From the NCBI GenBank assembly GCA_014218235.1, contig CM024761.1, positions 86,491,968 through 86,555,967 on the forward strand: DNA of 64,000 nucleotides, read 5' to 3'. Positions 24,635-37,945 of the stretch are shown here, piece by piece. The stretch comes from Colocasia esculenta. Its lineage: Eukaryota; Streptophyta; Magnoliopsida; Alismatales; Araceae. Position 1 is the first letter of the stretch; every line of letters starts with the position of its first letter. The translations under genes and the position numbers were made by a program. The notes under the pieces are model-generated. The model was not told the origin of the DNA. It did not search any database and saw only the letters and a list, made by a program, of their open reading frames with translations.

Positions 24635-25177
24635 TAAGAGATCTCAAATGAACATTAAGGTTGGCCATGAGGGTTTGAGGGGTTTATTTAAGGGTATTGT
24701 GGTGTTATTTCCTAATACAACTCTATCCTTACTCCAACTCCGAATTTCCATAATTATCTACACTTTTTCTAGCATTTATCGTTCTATTTGACTAGGGGTG
24801 GGCTCTAGATCCGTGGCCAAGAGGTTAGGATAGAGTTAGGACTCTTTTTAGGATATATATGAGTCATATTAGTGCTTTATTTGACCCATTTTATTTAGGG
24901 AATAGTGTTATTAGGAATTTTATAGTATATCCTTTTATTTAAACTCATTTAATTATGAGTCTCCTATATTTATTCCAATTTTCTCTTATCAAAATCTCCT
25001 TTTTAGATTAGGATAGGGCTATATTTCATAACTATTGGGTTAGACTATGGTTAGGACTCTTTGTTAGATAATTACATGAGTTGTAAAGGAATTTTCTTGC
25101 CCTTTTAATTAATTTACCAATAATTTAGTTACGAATTTGGCCTATTTATCTCACATCCATCATTTGGGCTCTTAGTT
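24635..25177 (-). repeat. E4, old E3-like LTR, left half
   Basis: AT-rich sequence with recognisable but degraded similarity to the first part of the E3 LTR (compare 24690-24860 with 24235-24370, for example ACTCCGAATTTCC and TAGGACTCTTTT). It continues at 44411 after the E5 insertion, where TTAGTT joins TTTTGCCC. It contains no gene. Confidence 0.6.
25173..25177. repeat. Target-site duplication of E5, left copy
   Basis: TAGTT directly before TGTCATGCC. It is identical to 44406-44410 on the other side of E5. Confidence 0.9.
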
Positions 25178-28100
25178 TGTCATGCCCCGATATTTAGCAG
25201 GGATTAAAAACCGAGGTGCGTGAACGATACAAATAGACGTATCACAGTTGAATAGCGTAGAGTCGCATTGAATATAATAACACAGTGGAAACTATAATAT
25301 TGTCATAAAAGTACTCCTTATTCCATTCATTCAACTCATTAAAAACCTTACATCAATCGAGCCAATCAAAGGGCCCATTATTCAAATAAAAATGTTTCAC
25401 TATTACATCGACTACTCAAATAACTATTCCTAGACTATCAACTCCTCTTATGGCGGGTGCTCATCACTCTTGCCCTGCCCCATCTGACTCCTCTGGTTCC
25501 TCATCACTACCTGAAAAGGACAGGATGATAGGGGAGAGTGAACTAGCTCAGTAGGATTTACATCTCAATATTGTGCGGGCACTAGTATACATAATTAACA
25601 TTTTAAATAGCATGATGACAATGCATGCTTTTCTAACAAGTTGAATAGAGGAATAGAACGGATGTCATATCAAATCAAAGATCGAATTGCATATACAATG
25701 GACATGTAGTTCAAGAGTAGAATCGTATCAAAGAAAATTGGCCATATTCATACAGATATCACATATTGACGTGAACAGACATATCATATCAATAAAACTT
25801 ATCATATCATATCAAACGAAGGCACATTCCCACAAATCTTGCATATCGTACAGGGCCCCTATTGCAAAGGCATTGGTCAAATGGACTGAAGTCCTACGCT
25901 GTGCCGAATAAACATATTCATATTATGGCCATGGAATTTCAATAATAAGTTCAATGTAATAACAACATGATCATCATAGAGTCAAGGTATGACAATAGCT
26001 CAAGAGAACAAATGGGCTGTATAACGACGTATCTTATGTTTCATAATTCGTTAATGTCTTGACATGAGGATAACTAATGACAGATCGTATGTGGAACATG
26101 TGCTCTCTATCTCCAGGGTACTTCATGGTACAACCAACTCGGTCTCTATGTGGGAATCCATAGAGAACGGAGACTTACGAAGGTCTTAAGGAAGAAATCG
26201 CTAGTTTACCAATTCGGAACCCCCGGCAGAGAGCTCCAATTCCCTAAGAAGGGTGTGCCTAATCGTGCAAATGTGTAAGTGATGTGTCACGGATCTTTCC
26301 TAAACATGTATACAATTTATGAACAAATTATTGAAACATTGGAAAGCATATAACTGAGGAAAACTCACATGGAAATCATGATGGAAACTTAACTAACACG
26401 TCCATGGTAACATGTATTCATCCACATATTCATATCAAATTCTTATCATACAAATTGACAATAAGTAAGATCACAAGATAATTAATCAAATTAAGATAAG
26501 GTCAATCACAATTACACATTAGAATCATATTCATATCATTACCATTTTTCAATGGGTTGATTGCTTTTACGTCCATTCATACTATATAACACCATGCACA
26601 TGCTAATAGACCAAAGAAACTAACAAGCTAACTGACTGGCCATAAAGTACAGTCTCGGGTCGGCCTATCAATGGCGTAGAAGATAGTGGACGTTTTTCAA
26701 AACATGGTGTACAGGAAAACAGACCAATGGTGAAGACAGGTAAATCGCATCGACCGCCCAAGCTGCCTTTTAACGTGAATCGCGCCGGGTCATCCAGACA
26801 CGTTCATGAATATTCATTAAATACAAATCGGATGGGAAAACGGCCTGAATCACGTCAGGGCATCCCGTCGCGGTTCAAATAGGCTCTGAATCCCAGGCAG
26901 GCGCGAAGGCCCACGAGCAGGTTCATTGGTCAGCAAGGTCATGATTTAGAGAATCGTGTTGGCGAAAGCTAACGCGAAACCAGGCGCGGGAATCGCGTCG
27001 CCTGGAGCGGACGCGATTCCAAACACTGCCCGAAAATGCAGGAAAACCAACCAATTCTCTTACCATGCTTATATCTTCCTATCCAATGATATTTAGACAA
27101 AACGTTCAACATGAAAGATGACTATGCCAACTAGTAGAAGAACTTTAATGTTGGATATTTGACCTAATTCTTTCTTAAATCTCGTGAAAAATATGGAGAA
27201 CATAGAAGACAAGTGCAACCTGAAAACGCAGTATCATGCAGCGGCTATCTTACCATGCTTATAACTCTCTAACTAATGACATTTAGACAAACCATTTAAC
27301 ATGAAATAGGACGAGGACTGCTAGTAGCATAACTTTCATGATGGGGGTTTAGTCTAATCGTGTGCATAATAAGAAGAACGTAAAAAGTCCTAACTGTGCG
27401 AGACTTAGAGAAAACAACTAATACTCCATGAAAATTAGGCAAATCAAGTTCAAATGAACCTAGACTTGAAGATCTAAAAGATGGTATTTGTTTTCTTTAA
27501 TCTTGGCCCGAGAAAACCTACCTTTGAACAACAAGAACTCCCTACAGGTTTCTGGGTCGATGCAGAGCGAGGTTGAGGAAGACCACATTTTCCCCAGCCG
27601 TTCTCCTCTCCTCCAGTGCCCCAAGCTTGCTGCTCATGACCCCAACTTATTGCCAAACCTTCCCTAAACGTTTTGTGGCAATTTCTTATAGATTTAGGGT
27701 TCAATTGTATGTCCTAATGGGACTAGGAAAGGGGCCTGCGGGTTTAGCATGGCACCTTCCAAAATTTGAGATTCTCTCACCCAAAGGAGGTAGCTACACC
27801 ATGGGAAGGTGCCATACAGGGTTGGAAATGATTTGGCTTGCCATGCATGGCCATTACCACTAATGTTAACCCTAATTTGCCCTTCCTAATCACCACCTAT
27901 TTACATGTACGAATTTGGGGTAATTTCTTGTTCCAATTTTATTCTTGGGCCAAAAGTAATCCATTGGCCCAATTTCATTAATGGGTCTCTAATACAAGAT
28001 GTTATAAGTCTTTCCAACATATTTATTTTATTTATGGTCGTGACATTTTTTCCGCGTTAACAATTTTCTGACTTGGTTTCCTAATTTGGGTAGTTAGTCA

Positions 28101-28490
28101 CGTGTGACGTACACTCGGCCAATCAGATTTTTCGTTGCGCGAATTTTTTCATGGAACATTTAGGAATAATGTTTGGGGTTGATTTATAATTTTTACAGAA
28201 TTTTTCGGTGTGCTTCTCACATACGATAGTGGAACGTATGTTCTACCATTCCGATAATACGAAAATTTTTTATTTACTATTTTCATACAATTTGTTCGTG
28301 GGTCTTAAGTTATCCATTGGTCCAATTTATTTTATGGACTATCCCCACATATTGTTTGGAGTCAACCATAAATTTTTAATTTAGTTATGATCTCATTTTA
28401 TACACATGATAATGGATTTTCCAACTTATTTCCCAATTACGGTAATAAGTCACAATAACTCTTAAATATACCCCAAATGACTTTTATTGA
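25178..28490 (-). repeat. E5 3' LTR, lacking its first ~360 bp
   Basis: Parallel to 40597-44045 of the 5' LTR, with an approximately 80-bp gap near 25850. It breaks at 28490 after CTTTTATTGA, where the complete LTR continues for about 360 bp. The next base belongs to gag. Its minus-strand end is GGGGCATGACA at 25178. Confidence 0.88.
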
Positions 28491-28744
28491 CTTTTATTTC
28501 ATCATACCTCCTTCTTCTGCATCTTCATACTCCTGAATAGCTTGTAAGCGACCTTGCCTCCTTTGTCCATTCGGACGCTTGTCCTGAGGGGCTTGTTCCT
28601 TTAGCATTGGGCAATCAAAAATCCTGTAGTGATGACTCCCACAGCGCAGACATCTCCTCTACGCTCTCTAGCATTGTTCGGATTGGTGACTAGCTTTATC
28701 GCAATGCTTGCATCTTTCCCCATTTGCCACTACCAAATGCTTGC
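28491..28744 (-). pseudogene. E5 gag remnant with zinc knuckles (distal part)
   Basis: On the minus strand this reads gag with CKHCDKASHQSEQC and CLRCGSHHYRIFDC, followed by a DKRPNGQRRQGRLQAIQE stretch similar to E3. Two stops lie between the knuckles. It is separated from the proximal gag (39655-40413) by E6 and joined to the truncated LTR on its other side. Only the RNA-binding part of gag is left. Confidence 0.85.
28740..28744. repeat. Target-site duplication of E6, left copy
   Basis: CTTGC, identical to 39655-39659 on the other side of E6. Confidence 0.9.
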
Positions 28745-30458
28745 TATAATCACAGGGATTGTGCTTCCCAAAGACACGTAACAGGATATTAAATCTAATA
28801 ATATGGAAATAAGGAATGTGATCACCACCTAGATAGTTGCCATAAATAAGAATTAAGTAAGCTAACTATGCTAGGAAAAGAAAAGAGGACAGTGGACTTA
28901 CTGAGATCGCGACGGGTGACCCCGTCGCGATGGGTTGTTATCGCGACGCTCGTACAGGGTGTGTCTATGCTGTTGCGTCGCCCTCCTCTGCCGCGTCCTC
29001 TGCAGTGCGGGAGAATGATGGTTGGGACCTTCTTCCTGTCCGCCGACCAGCCAGAGGATGAGAGCCACTCGTGGATCTTCGCTTGGGTGCCTGCCAAAAC
29101 AACGAAAACAAGAAATAAAACCCTGTTAGACTATGTTAAGTGTAGTAGCTATTCTTAAATGAAAGGAAGATGTGGAGCATGGAGGGAACGGACCTGGGGG
29201 GTGGTTTTTAAACCCCTTGGGTAGTAGGAAAACATGGGGAGGAATATGCATGGGGAGAAATCATGGAGGAGGAGAAGGAGGAATCCTAACTCATGTATAC
29301 ATGTGTAAAACCTGAAAAAGAAAGTAAAAATCAAAACTAAAGAGATACTGCCCCGTTTGATGTGATTCTAGTTGGAGGTCGGAGAGGAGGATGTCATGAA
29401 CAACTTTCATAAGACATCTTGAAGAGATCTGGCCTGGTTTGGGCTGTGGAAGAGACAATAATCCCGCATGTGTAGATCTCGATATGAGAGAGAAACTGAA
29501 GATCAATCTACTGTAACTTTTCGCACAAGCCCCAATCGATGTGATTCCACTTCAAGGTTGAAGAGGGCTCTGTGGGGAGCAACTTTGATGAAGACACCTC
29601 GAAGAGATCTGGCCTGGTTCGATCTCCACAAGTCGTGCACGTCCTACTGGTCTTGGAGGTGATATGAGAGAGAAAGAGGAGAGAGAAAGAAGGAAAACGG
29701 GAAGAACAGCTTCTCCTCTGCCTTGGGGACGATGGGACCTCGTGGGCAGAGCCTCCAGGGACCTCTCCTCGTAGTGGTAGCCTTCCTCTATCCCCTAGAG
29801 AGTCCTAGGGTGTGTTCAAGTGAGAGATAGAGTCCAATCTCGAGTTAGAGAGAGAGTCCAAGTTGTGGGAGAGTTTGAGAGTCTATCTAGAGTTTGGATG
29901 CACTTGGGGGCTCCCTAGGGATGAGGATAGGAGGTTTAAGTCGTAATCCAACTCAAAGAGACTTTAGATAGGCTCTAGGATGGAGAGAGAGGCCGAAAAT
30001 CACGTAAAAACGTGTTTACGTGCATGGCACTGTCGCGTCGGATCGTGGGGCCGCGTTCTTGTCGCGTCTATGCACCAGGTCGCGACTACAAGACAGTCCG
30101 CGTAGGTCTCACGAAACAGGCCATAACGCTCTCCACAGACATCGGATTGATGAGCTGTTTGTTGCGTTGGATTCTAGACTCACAGGGCTACAAAATGATA
30201 GTATGATATGCCACATTTGGATTAGAAATGAGGAAGTTACGAGCTCTCAAAGTGAAAGTATGTTTAGAGGATTGGGTAGATTGTACAGTTTTGATGTTTC
30301 AAGTGGATCTTGACCATGGGATTGAGAATGGGCTTGAAATTAATGGTAAATGGGCTTATAATGGGCCAGAGAAAGACTCCAAAGTGCTGACCAATTTGAG
30401 ACATCAATGATATGGACAAGAAATATGCTCAACTTATAGGCCGAAAACGGGTGCTACA
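28745..30458 (-). repeat. E6 3' LTR (1714 bp)
   Basis: On the minus strand it begins TGTAGCACCCGTTTTCGG (30458) and ends GATTATA (28745), where the other copy has GATTACA. It matches 37946-39654. It contains repeated GTCGCGAT/CGCGAC words at about 28905-28990 and 30020-30085. Confidence 0.9.
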
Positions 30459-30480
30459 GATTGCCCCTCCTTGATGCCCG
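30459..30480 (-). promoter_or_regulatory. E6 polypurine tract
   Basis: On the minus strand, AAGGAGGGGCAATC directly precedes the 3' LTR start. It is the expected plus-strand primer. Confidence 0.75.
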
Positions 30481-33426
30481 CTTTGCAAGGGAGCGAAGCG
30501 GAAAGAGAGCGAAGTGTAATGAAATGGAATGGAGCGAGGATGAAGAAGAGTGGACTACAAAGTGGGCATCAAGGTAAAAGAGACACCCGCCACAACCAAT
30601 AAGTGATAGAAATTCTCTGGAAGACTCTAAACTAACCTTAAGGAAGAGCGAGCACGGACGGCTCTTGTCTGGAACGACAAAAAAAGGAAAGCAAAAGAAG
30701 GATGATCAACCTCTTGATTAAGAGGTACCCTAGCCGATTGGCTGTAGGTTTCAACTTGAGAGGACATGTGCGTGCCAGGCGGGTCACGATGACGCAAGGC
30801 CTGGGAGCGGTTCGCAACCAAGACGGATCAGGGGGAATATTTAAGCTGATTTGGAAGAAATGAGGGAGTAAATTCCAGATAGGAGTCGTACTGGCCAACT
30901 CGACCAAGTGACTAGCTCAAAGAAGACCTTCAAATTGTGAGTGGAATATGATTTCTTGTTCAAGAAACTTAAGCATGATTGACCATCACCATGGAAGCAA
31001 CATTTGACAAATCATGAGGCATGAAGCTCAAAGTCCTACATGATGCATGCTGGGCTAAAATAAAAGAAATCATCAAATCAATATGCAAAGAAAAGAGAAA
31101 ATAGAAAATACTCAAGGATAATATTGTTAAGCTGAATAAGAATGGGTCATGAAACTACCTGCAACCGCAGTGTAGGTCTGAATCCATCGTTCCCAAATTT
31201 ACTTAACTTAATGGCCTATCCAGCGATTAGCAATGTGCATCTAGATCATCACTGTTTTTGGTAAAGGGAAACTCAAATCCTAAAACACATTGAAAACCAG
31301 CCGGTCCTTGAAATAATATAGTAGCACAAGTACCATATAGTAATGCAAGGGAGAAGGGATAGGGATACTTACCTGAACTTACCTGTGGAGCGCAGAACAC
31401 GCCATTTTTTTGGGTTTTGCTTTTTCTGATTTTTTTTGTTTTTTTTTTGTAAATGAAGAAATAAACAAAGCACTAAACAAGCTAACAACAACAAGCACAA
31501 ACAACTCAGTCATTCACATGATTGAAACAAAGCACTGAAGAACCGCCAGGTTAACACATAGAGAGTCCTCTCATGGAGCCATTGAGATGAAGGAGAATAT
31601 GTATGGGACTTTGGAAGGACTTTGTGGGATAATGAGTTTGAAATTCAAATCATGGGTGGAACTGAGGAGGAGAGACAGATCGTAAAGATGATGTGAGCAA
31701 GACTTAGGCAAAAGTAATGAAGAAATGTGGAGATCCGAGCGATCAATGCTTGTGAGCCAATGTACCTGCACACTTAGCATGTATGATTAGATCTGCTCAT
31801 TTTTATTATTTTTAGTTTGAAAGCATCTATTTTTTTTCAGTTTTGAAATTATCTAATTTTTTGTATCTTTGAAAATATTGATTTTTTTTTTATTTTTGAC
31901 AATTTTGATTTTGGATTTTTGACAATATTTGATTTTTTTGGGGATTTTTTGCAATATTTGATTTTTTTTAGATTTTGAATAATATCTAATTTTTTTGAAT
32001 TTTGAATAACGCCTAAAGCCGACGCTAGCCTTGCTAAAAAGAGACATGAGACGGAAAGTACTCACCCTTGCTACTATAGCACTAAAGCAAGACCAAACTA
32101 CTGGCAAAGGGTCCCCATTCATTCCCTTTCATTAAAGACCACCAAAAGATCGGATGTGCATTAAGATGGTGGCGTCCTGTAGATGGTTGCCCCTAGCTTG
32201 CGGTGCCACTACAAAGGCCATACCCGGGAGATGACCAAGCCTTATAGAGAGAAAGGGAAGAAAGTTTGGGGATAAATCTAGTGTAGGTTTTAAAAGACAA
32301 ATTAGGCTTAGCTTCCTTCCACGCCATACCTCTTAGAGGTTCAATCTGTTAAGGAGGGACTTTTGGTCACTTTATTGTGTCTGTTTCTTGTTTGGGGCAT
32401 GCGTACGACTGGGCTCAAGGGTGTCCCGCGGGGAACTATACTGTCACTCTTTGCCATGCCCCTATTCCTTGATTTTCTTTCATTTGTTCTTCTTCTCACT
32501 TTTATTTGGCTTTTCTTTTGCAAGCCTGATTGACCGTCCCTATTTGAGATTTCCTCTCATCAAGGTGTGCTTAGTTTGGTCGCCTCACCTAAATAGTCCT
32601 TCTGCCCCTACACTTCGACGGAGTAAAGAAAAGAACAACTTTTGCACCTCCTAGGTATGGCCTAAATAACATCGATGTTTGCTAGAGGAGCCGACTAAGG
32701 TTGCCATGTGAGTGTGTGATGATCCTTGCTTAAGGTGACCTTTAATGACAGGGAATGAATGTCGGTTCCCTAGTGTGGAGCATTCTGTAGCCTGAGTGCT
32801 GTAGAAGCAAAGTAAACCTAAGACTGACTCGACCACTCTAGTTGTGAATTGAGATGACTCTCTTTGATGTTTGGTGTTTAAAGAAATATTTGCATGGTTA
32901 TTTGGTACGCAATGCGACCCCTTTATTGAAAGAACAACCTGCATTAGTCTTTGAACTTTGATTTTGGTTGATTTTAATTAGCTCATTTGCAGGAAACTGT
33001 GAAAAGTAGGGGTCAGCAAGAATTGGAGCCAACTCAACACAAACAAGAGGGAGACATGACGCTACATGAAGATGAGAGATAAGAACCCTCAAACAAGAAG
33101 GATTTACAAAGGAGGAGAAAAATGTTAGTGAGGACTGAAACCTCGGAAACAATGAGAAAAAAGGTTAGGATCCCGAATAGGGAGTGAGGGGGAATCGGGT
33201 CAGGCCTGAGATTAGGAGGAGTCGGAGGAATGAATTGTAGAATGGAGGGTGGAGGATCTGGTGGATCAGAAGGTGAAGTGGAAGGAAGGTAATCAAGACC
33301 AAGATTGGATGTCCCTGTAGGACATGGGCCCGGCCTACAATCAGGAAGCTCGGGTGGAAGAGGAAAAGGGGAATCCTGAACACTAGGAAGAAAGTCAGGT
33401 GACCCAGGTGGATATGAAGAGAAAAC
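30481..33426 (-). other. E6 3' untranslated region, no gene seen
   Basis: Nearly 3 kb between the gag-type frame and the polypurine tract. Reading frames are short and show no known domain on either strand. T-rich (A-rich on the sense strand) low-complexity DNA lies at 31380-31450 and 31800-32010. In an autonomous element the polymerase genes would be expected in this part. Confidence 0.6.
31800..32010. repeat. T-rich low-complexity block
   Basis: Irregular repeats of words such as ATATTTGATTTTTT and TTTTGAATAATATCTAA, probably expanded and diverged from a short A/T-rich unit. Confidence 0.7.
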
Positions 33427-36400
33427 CTAGGAACCCCGAGGGTGATCTGGTGGCTTAGGATGAAGAGATAAGTGAGGGTCCAAAGACCCTAAAGGCGTAG
33501 GAGGGAAATAATGCGGTACCAGTCCAGAATTGGGAGATCGGGCGCCTCCTCTGGGAACCAGATTGACCAAAATGAATAGTATTGAAAGATCAAGGTCAGG
33601 AGATGACAAGATAGGGAGATCGATATTTTTCTTGAAGAATTTCAATCTTGATCTCAGCCTCCTTTGCTTCTTGGTAGATTTCTTCTTGTGACGCCACAGC
33701 TTCTTTGCTCTCACAAACAGATACGATGGTTTCATTTTAACATGTCTTCTTAAATAGCGGGACCAGGCGGCAGATGGCCTTGCTCTTCTCCGCAGCCACA
33801 TGGCTCTCTCCTCAATTGCCATAGTTGTCGTATGTGTACTTGCCCCTTGGCTATCATTTGTATACCCAACCTTTACAGATACCCAGGAGGGAATGCCATA
33901 AATTGGCTTTTTCATGTGGATGGTGCAGACCCATGGGAACTTGATGCGCGGCACCATAAGCTTGAGATTTGGCACATTGGCTTGACAGTCTGGCATGAAA
34001 ACCAACTCCCTTGACAGTTGAAGAGGGGAGGCTTATGGGAGTGTGATGGGTGGCACTAGCACGGCCAACTGACTGACAAGCTGAGGCAAATTGCAAAGGA
34101 CTCTTGGAAAAACCTTGAGTGTTCTTAGTGACATAGCAATGTGCCCCTGGTCAGGTTGAAACATGGCATGGAGGGCATTGGATGCTTCGGGCAGTGTGAC
34201 TTCTTGCCCCTTGAGTGACAGCTGATTCATGATGGCCTTAGCAACCACGTGAGATAGCACGACGTTTGTAAGGAACCCCTTCTCTTGACTAGCCATATGC
34301 AAAATAAATGAGCGAGGAGTGATGATGGCATTAATGGTAGCATTTCCAATAAGCAACGTAATGGCTACCGTCCCCGCTTTGGACCTGGCTGGCACTAGGG
34401 CCTGGGAACTCTTTTTTATAGTGTTCTTCTGAGGAGATAAAGGCTCATCCTTCCCAAATGTGCCTGAGATAAAGACACAGACTGGCATGCGACTGATGTA
34501 GTTGTAAGGGTCGAAACACATGACCGGAACTGGGCTACCTTCACTCAGTTCCTCTTGCATAGGGGAAGTAATTTCAAGGCATGCTGCTGGTGATGCACAC
34601 CCGCTCCATTGGGATGTGGTGATGGGATGTATGGTGGCTATGGTGGGTTCGTCGGATGCAGAGGGCTTGATGTGAGGTGATCGAATGATGGCAAGAATAG
34701 GCTCGTGCGGAGAGAGCTCTTCCTCCAACTCAGAGGCTAAAGTAGACTTACTCTTGGGAGTAGGAAACTCTTGCTCGGGCTCAGAGGTGAGCGGAGCTTG
34801 CTCGAGCCTTGGTGTGGCGGTAATGGCTTGCTTAGGTGCAAGTGGTAGTGGGCTGGAGATGATGGTGAGGGGTAAAGATGGAGGGTTTGTAGGAGTGGAG
34901 GGGTTAGCAGTTTGCGGCATTGGTGGAGATGACTGACAGCGCACCGACACAATGGGTCGAGCTAACAGCTTGTCATCTGGGTGCGATGCGGTAGGTGTGG
35001 TGGTGATAGCCTGAGCAAGGGTTGGCGGAGGGGGTTGTTGAGGTTGTGACGGAGCGGGTGGTGCACTTGGAGGATAAGTAAAGAAGTGTCTTCGGCCTTG
35101 AACTGGTGGAGATGACGACTGCCTTGATGCTTGTACTGGCTGTCTTGACTGTGCTGCCGGTTGCTTGGGTGGCTATTCTGCTACTTATGGTGGAGATGGT
35201 TGCTGCCCCTGGCCCTGTGCTTTGCTCTTGTCTTGACAATGTAGGATGAGTCTATGCATTTCGGCCCAATTTATCTTGTGCTCTAGATCATAGATCACAT
35301 CCCAGAATTCGCAGCAGTTCGCGACTGTATGCCCAGGATGGCGATGATATGGGCAATATTCAGATTGGTCCACTGTCATGTCCCAACTTGGATTTTCTGG
35401 AGGGAGTTGCAATGCATTGATGGACATCAGGGCCGTGAAGACATCAGAAAGGGACTCAGGCAACGAATGATAACGGGCTCGCTTTGGGCCAAGTGGATGT
35501 TGGGTTAGATGAGTAGTGGATGGTGTGGTGCGGTGGCACGGGCAAGGTGGTTGTTCTTGTGGAGGTGGAGCGAGTTGGGTATATGGAGGTGGAGGTGTAT
35601 AGTGGTTAGCGGAGTGGGTAGACATGGGGTGGTGGATGGTATAAACTTGGGCATGGGTTTGGACTCCCTCATAGGTGGGCCCTTGAAATGTGTAACTGGA
35701 TTGTTGGGCCTTAAACAAGGATGGCATGGGGGAGTCAATGAGTTGTGTTTTGATAAAGCGAGCATGAGTATATAACTGTTGCATGGATGTGATGTCGTTC
35801 ATAGCCAAAATGTGGCGGTACCTGGGTGTTGCATTGGCAATGATGAACTTGATCTTCTCCTCTTCCGGGATGTGCATTTGGGCATGCATGGACATTTGAC
35901 GCCACCGGTAAGTATAAGTTGCAAATTCCTCGCCAGGCTTCATCTGCTCAGCTACCAAATCAGCCATTGAATACCTGGGCCTGGCCTACTCTTGATATTG
36001 TTGTATGAACCTGACCTTGACAACTTTAAAATTCTCAACTTCATCGGGAGGCAAGGAATAAAACCACTCTAAAGCGGGTCCATCCAACGACCGCCTAAAA
36101 AGTTAAGCCAATAAGCGGCGATCATGTTGGTAGGACACCGAGTCATAGAGGAACTCCTTCAGATGGATGTAAGGATCTCTGGCTCCACTATATTTGCGAT
36201 AAACAGGGAGCTGAGAAAGTGGAGGGATCCGGAGACCATGAAAATCAGGAACTATGTCATTGAAGGAGGGCTTGGGATTTAGTTGCCTTTGCAGGTGGCT
36301 AAGCTCTCGCTTCATGGACTCGAACTCTGATTGAAAGTCCTGAGCCGAGGTAGATTGTGAATAGCGAGGGCCAGCCTGGGAAGGAGAGCGGAGTCGAGAG

Positions 36401-36780
36401 TCAAGGTCCGGAACAGATTGAGTATAATGGGTCTGTTGTGATGATGTGGGCTGAACAAAAGGATGGCCCGATCAAGGAGTGACAATGTGAGTGGATCTAG
36501 AATGAGCAGGATAATGTGGGCCTGTTGAGCCCATCCTAGAAGAAGACCGTAGAGCAAAGGTGGACAACAATTCGCGGGCCTGGTCAGGGCCCATTTCAAG
36601 CAGGAGGCTGTCTAATTCAGCGGCCTCATTAGAAGAAGATGGCGACGGAATAGATCGAGAATGGGCACCCTCATCGGCCTGATGGGCCTTGGACTGGGCC
36701 GAATTTAGAATAGACTCATGAGACAAGGGGTCTACATAAGGAGGAGAGGTTGGGGGATAGGTGAAGTGGAAAGGAGCCAT
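33427..36780 (-). pseudogene. E6 long gag-type frame, 1118 codons with internal stops
   Basis: A single minus-strand frame from the ATG at 36780 (MAPFHFTYPP) to 33427, with no frameshift and six internal stops: TGA near 36472, TAA near 36103, TAG near 35989, TAA and TAG near 35160-35185, and one at 34033. Residues about 170-400 look like the Tat/Ogre gag: DFHGLRIPPL, PYIHLKEFL, LFRRSLDGPALEWFYSLP, then KPGEEFATYTYRWR. A knuckle-like CPYHRHPGHTVANCCEFW near 35345 is typical of that gag. A long proline-rich part follows (about 35180-34800). The last 400 residues are not recognised: a segment near 34460 (DPYNYISRMPVCVF) and a strongly basic stretch (RRRARPSAAWSRYLRR, KKLWRHKKKSTKKQRRLR) at about 33790-33640. 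No protease or RT motif is seen. Confidence 0.8.
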
Positions 36781-37921
36781 GAGAGGATGAGAAATGGGGA
36801 AATAAAAGGATACACTAAGATACAAATAAGGGGTACAACAACAGTTACAATCACACAAGAAAGGGACGAGAAGGGAGTTCTCAAGCAAACACCCAAGTTA
36901 ACATGATAAGCGTTAGGATTTTAGGGTTATCGCTTAGCCTTTTAATGGATTGATTTAATTGAAATACACTCGGCTAAAGAAGACCCTAATGGGTATAAAC
37001 TCAAGTACTCCGGTGATACTAAGGGGGATACACAACTCACACGGGGAGATGGCTCGAACTAGGGGTGCAACGGGTACAACCGGCCCGGTGAACCACAACG
37101 TGCGTACGGTCACAAGGACTTACGGAGGTCCTTGGAAGGCGGCCCGAGTCAACCTACGAGTGCTCGTAGGTGAGAGGGCTCACTCAACTAAGGGGGAACC
37201 TAGACAATGGGATCAATAGTGTATGCAAGGGCCTAATTGCCCAAAATGTATGCACAAGTAACAAGAATGATCAAGCAGGGTGACCAACAGGGTCTCGGGA
37301 AGAGTCGCGACGGCCAGATACACCGCGACCCTATCGCGACAGAGCAGTCTGCCGCGATATGAATAGAGCCCTGAAAAATAGCAGTCAGTCACAAATACAA
37401 AGCATACAGACTATGCTAGTATATGATATGAGCATGAAATCACAAGATCAATCTAGCAGAGGTCATGAAGCACCCAGAAACCGACACATGGATCAAAGCA
37501 ATAACACACAAAGAGTACCTGTAGACACGACGCTCATCCACGACGCGACCTGGATGCGTCCTCAAGACTCGCCACGATAGAACCCGAAAACTTACAAAAG
37601 AAAGAAAAGAAAAACCCGAACCCTAGCAGGACTCTAGCATTTACAAACACTGCAATACATGGTGGAGTAGCATAGAACAGGCACACATGAACTCATAGAG
37701 GTAGGATAAGTTAGATAGAAGAAGAAATATACAGACCTAGTGTCGTGTCCGCCTCTGACGACGCTATATGATTGCGTCCCCACGATACGTCGCGACACTG
37801 GCAGAGAGCCAAAATGCAAAAAAAAAAACAAAGGGACAAAAGACTAACAGGGCCCTAAGAAGACAAATAAGGAAGGAAACATGGCAAGCAGGCAAACTCA
37901 ATCCACGAGGGTAGCACTGAA
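36781..37921 (-). other. E6 5' leader
   Basis: 1.1 kb between the primer site and the gag-type frame, without coding signal. It has clusters of TCGCGAC-type words at about 37305-37360 and 37525-37580, and again at 37740-37800. Confidence 0.6.
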
Positions 37922-37940
37922 GGTCCCACCGTGATCGCCA
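37922..37940 (-). promoter_or_regulatory. E6 primer binding site (TGGCGA type)
   Basis: On the minus strand TGGCGATCACGGTGGGACC lies five bases inside the 5' LTR end. Ogre/Tat elements commonly use primers of the TGGCGA family. The exact tRNA was not determined. Confidence 0.7.
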
Positions 37941-37945
37941 AAAGG

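Noticed and set aside
34685..34936. Open frames on the plus strand opposite the E6 gag-type frame
   Set aside because: They are antisense shadows of a GC- and proline-rich coding strand and have no domain.
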